Below, in pieces: positions 63,999 through 64,000 of a stretch of 64,000 nt of DNA; within the stretch, counting starts at the first letter, position 1, and the number at the start of each line of letters is the position of its first letter. This stretch comes from Rothia sp. (in: high G+C Gram-positive bacteria) (GTDB taxonomy: Bacteria; Actinomycetota; Actinomycetes; Actinomycetales; Micrococcaceae): assembly GCA_030524105.1 (NCBI GenBank), contig JAUNHE010000009.1:35859-99858 (forward strand), written 5' to 3'. The notes below the pieces were generated by a model, which made no database searches, was not told where the DNA came from, and saw nothing but the letters and a program-made list of their open reading frames with translations. The translations under genes and the position numbers were made by a program.

Positions 63999-64000
63999 GT

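Noticed and set aside
1..64000. CRISPR arrays, prophage or integrated plasmid genes, rRNA operons
   Set aside because: No regularly spaced repeats, phage structural or integrase genes, or rRNA sequence were seen; the only mobile-element trace is the IS3 remnant.

Overview
The window is a dense chromosomal segment of an actinobacterium (Actinomycetota), with about 57 protein genes, six tRNAs and RNase P RNA. Base composition looks roughly balanced by eye and was not computed. Supporting markers are two clpP genes next to clpX, a MhuD-type haem-degrading enzyme, a DsbA-like protein of the Rv2466c type, an MptB-type mannosyltransferase, an ultrashort stem I T-box in front of ileS, and the block rne-rplU-rpmA-obgE-proB-proA-nadD-rsfS. 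That block resembles Micrococcaceae; a Rothia-like genome is my best guess from synteny memory, not a demonstrated identity.

Layout. 0-4.7 kb: L-lactate dehydrogenase, MhuD-like haem monooxygenase, a VOC protein, and a convergent pair of DNA-alkylation-repair-type proteins (AlkC-like and AlkZ/YcaQ-like), then tRNA-Ala. 4.7-15.7 kb (all minus): translation, proline and NAD genes from rne down to rsfS. 16-22.7 kb: VKOR, then ileS-folC-DUF4233-ndk on the minus strand, with ileS behind a T-box whose Ile specifier and ribosome-site sequestering helix can be read directly. 22.9-29.6 kb: assimilatory nitrite reduction and sirohaem synthesis (Met8-type dehydrogenase, nirD, nirB, cobA, sirB/cbiX, plus an AhpD-like protein and an SDR). 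nirB and nirD are divergent rather than in one operon. 29.8-35 kb: valS, an LssY_C membrane protein, a DsbA-like protein. 34.5-39.5 kb: clpX, clpP2, clpP1, trigger factor, tRNA-Pro, tRNA-Gly. 39.5-48.2 kb: Nei-type glycosylase, rpiB, pepN, a conserved hypothetical, tesB, ettA, a YjbR-like protein, a second-type SSB.

48.4-51.5 kb: tRNA-Arg, then feoA-feoB-nfu, a tightly packed ferrous iron import and Fe-S scaffold operon behind a DtxR-family-like dyad. 51.6-57.6 kb: RclC/YkgB-like membrane protein, MptB-like mannosyltransferase, oligoribonuclease, tRNA-His, peptide deformylase, RNase P RNA, YaaA, Nif3-like protein. 57.6-64 kb: msrA and cysK-cysE-gnd, ending in tRNA-Val.

The one clearly accessory region is 58.1-60.4 kb. 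A 182-bp direct repeat, differing at one base, flanks a 1.93-kb insert. The repeat holds the 3' end of msrA, the whole msrA-cysK intergenic region and the first codons of cysK. The insert holds a decayed IS3-family transposase, a VOC-family gene and an N-terminally truncated aldehyde-dehydrogenase-like fragment. No CRISPR array, prophage or complete mobile element was recognised.
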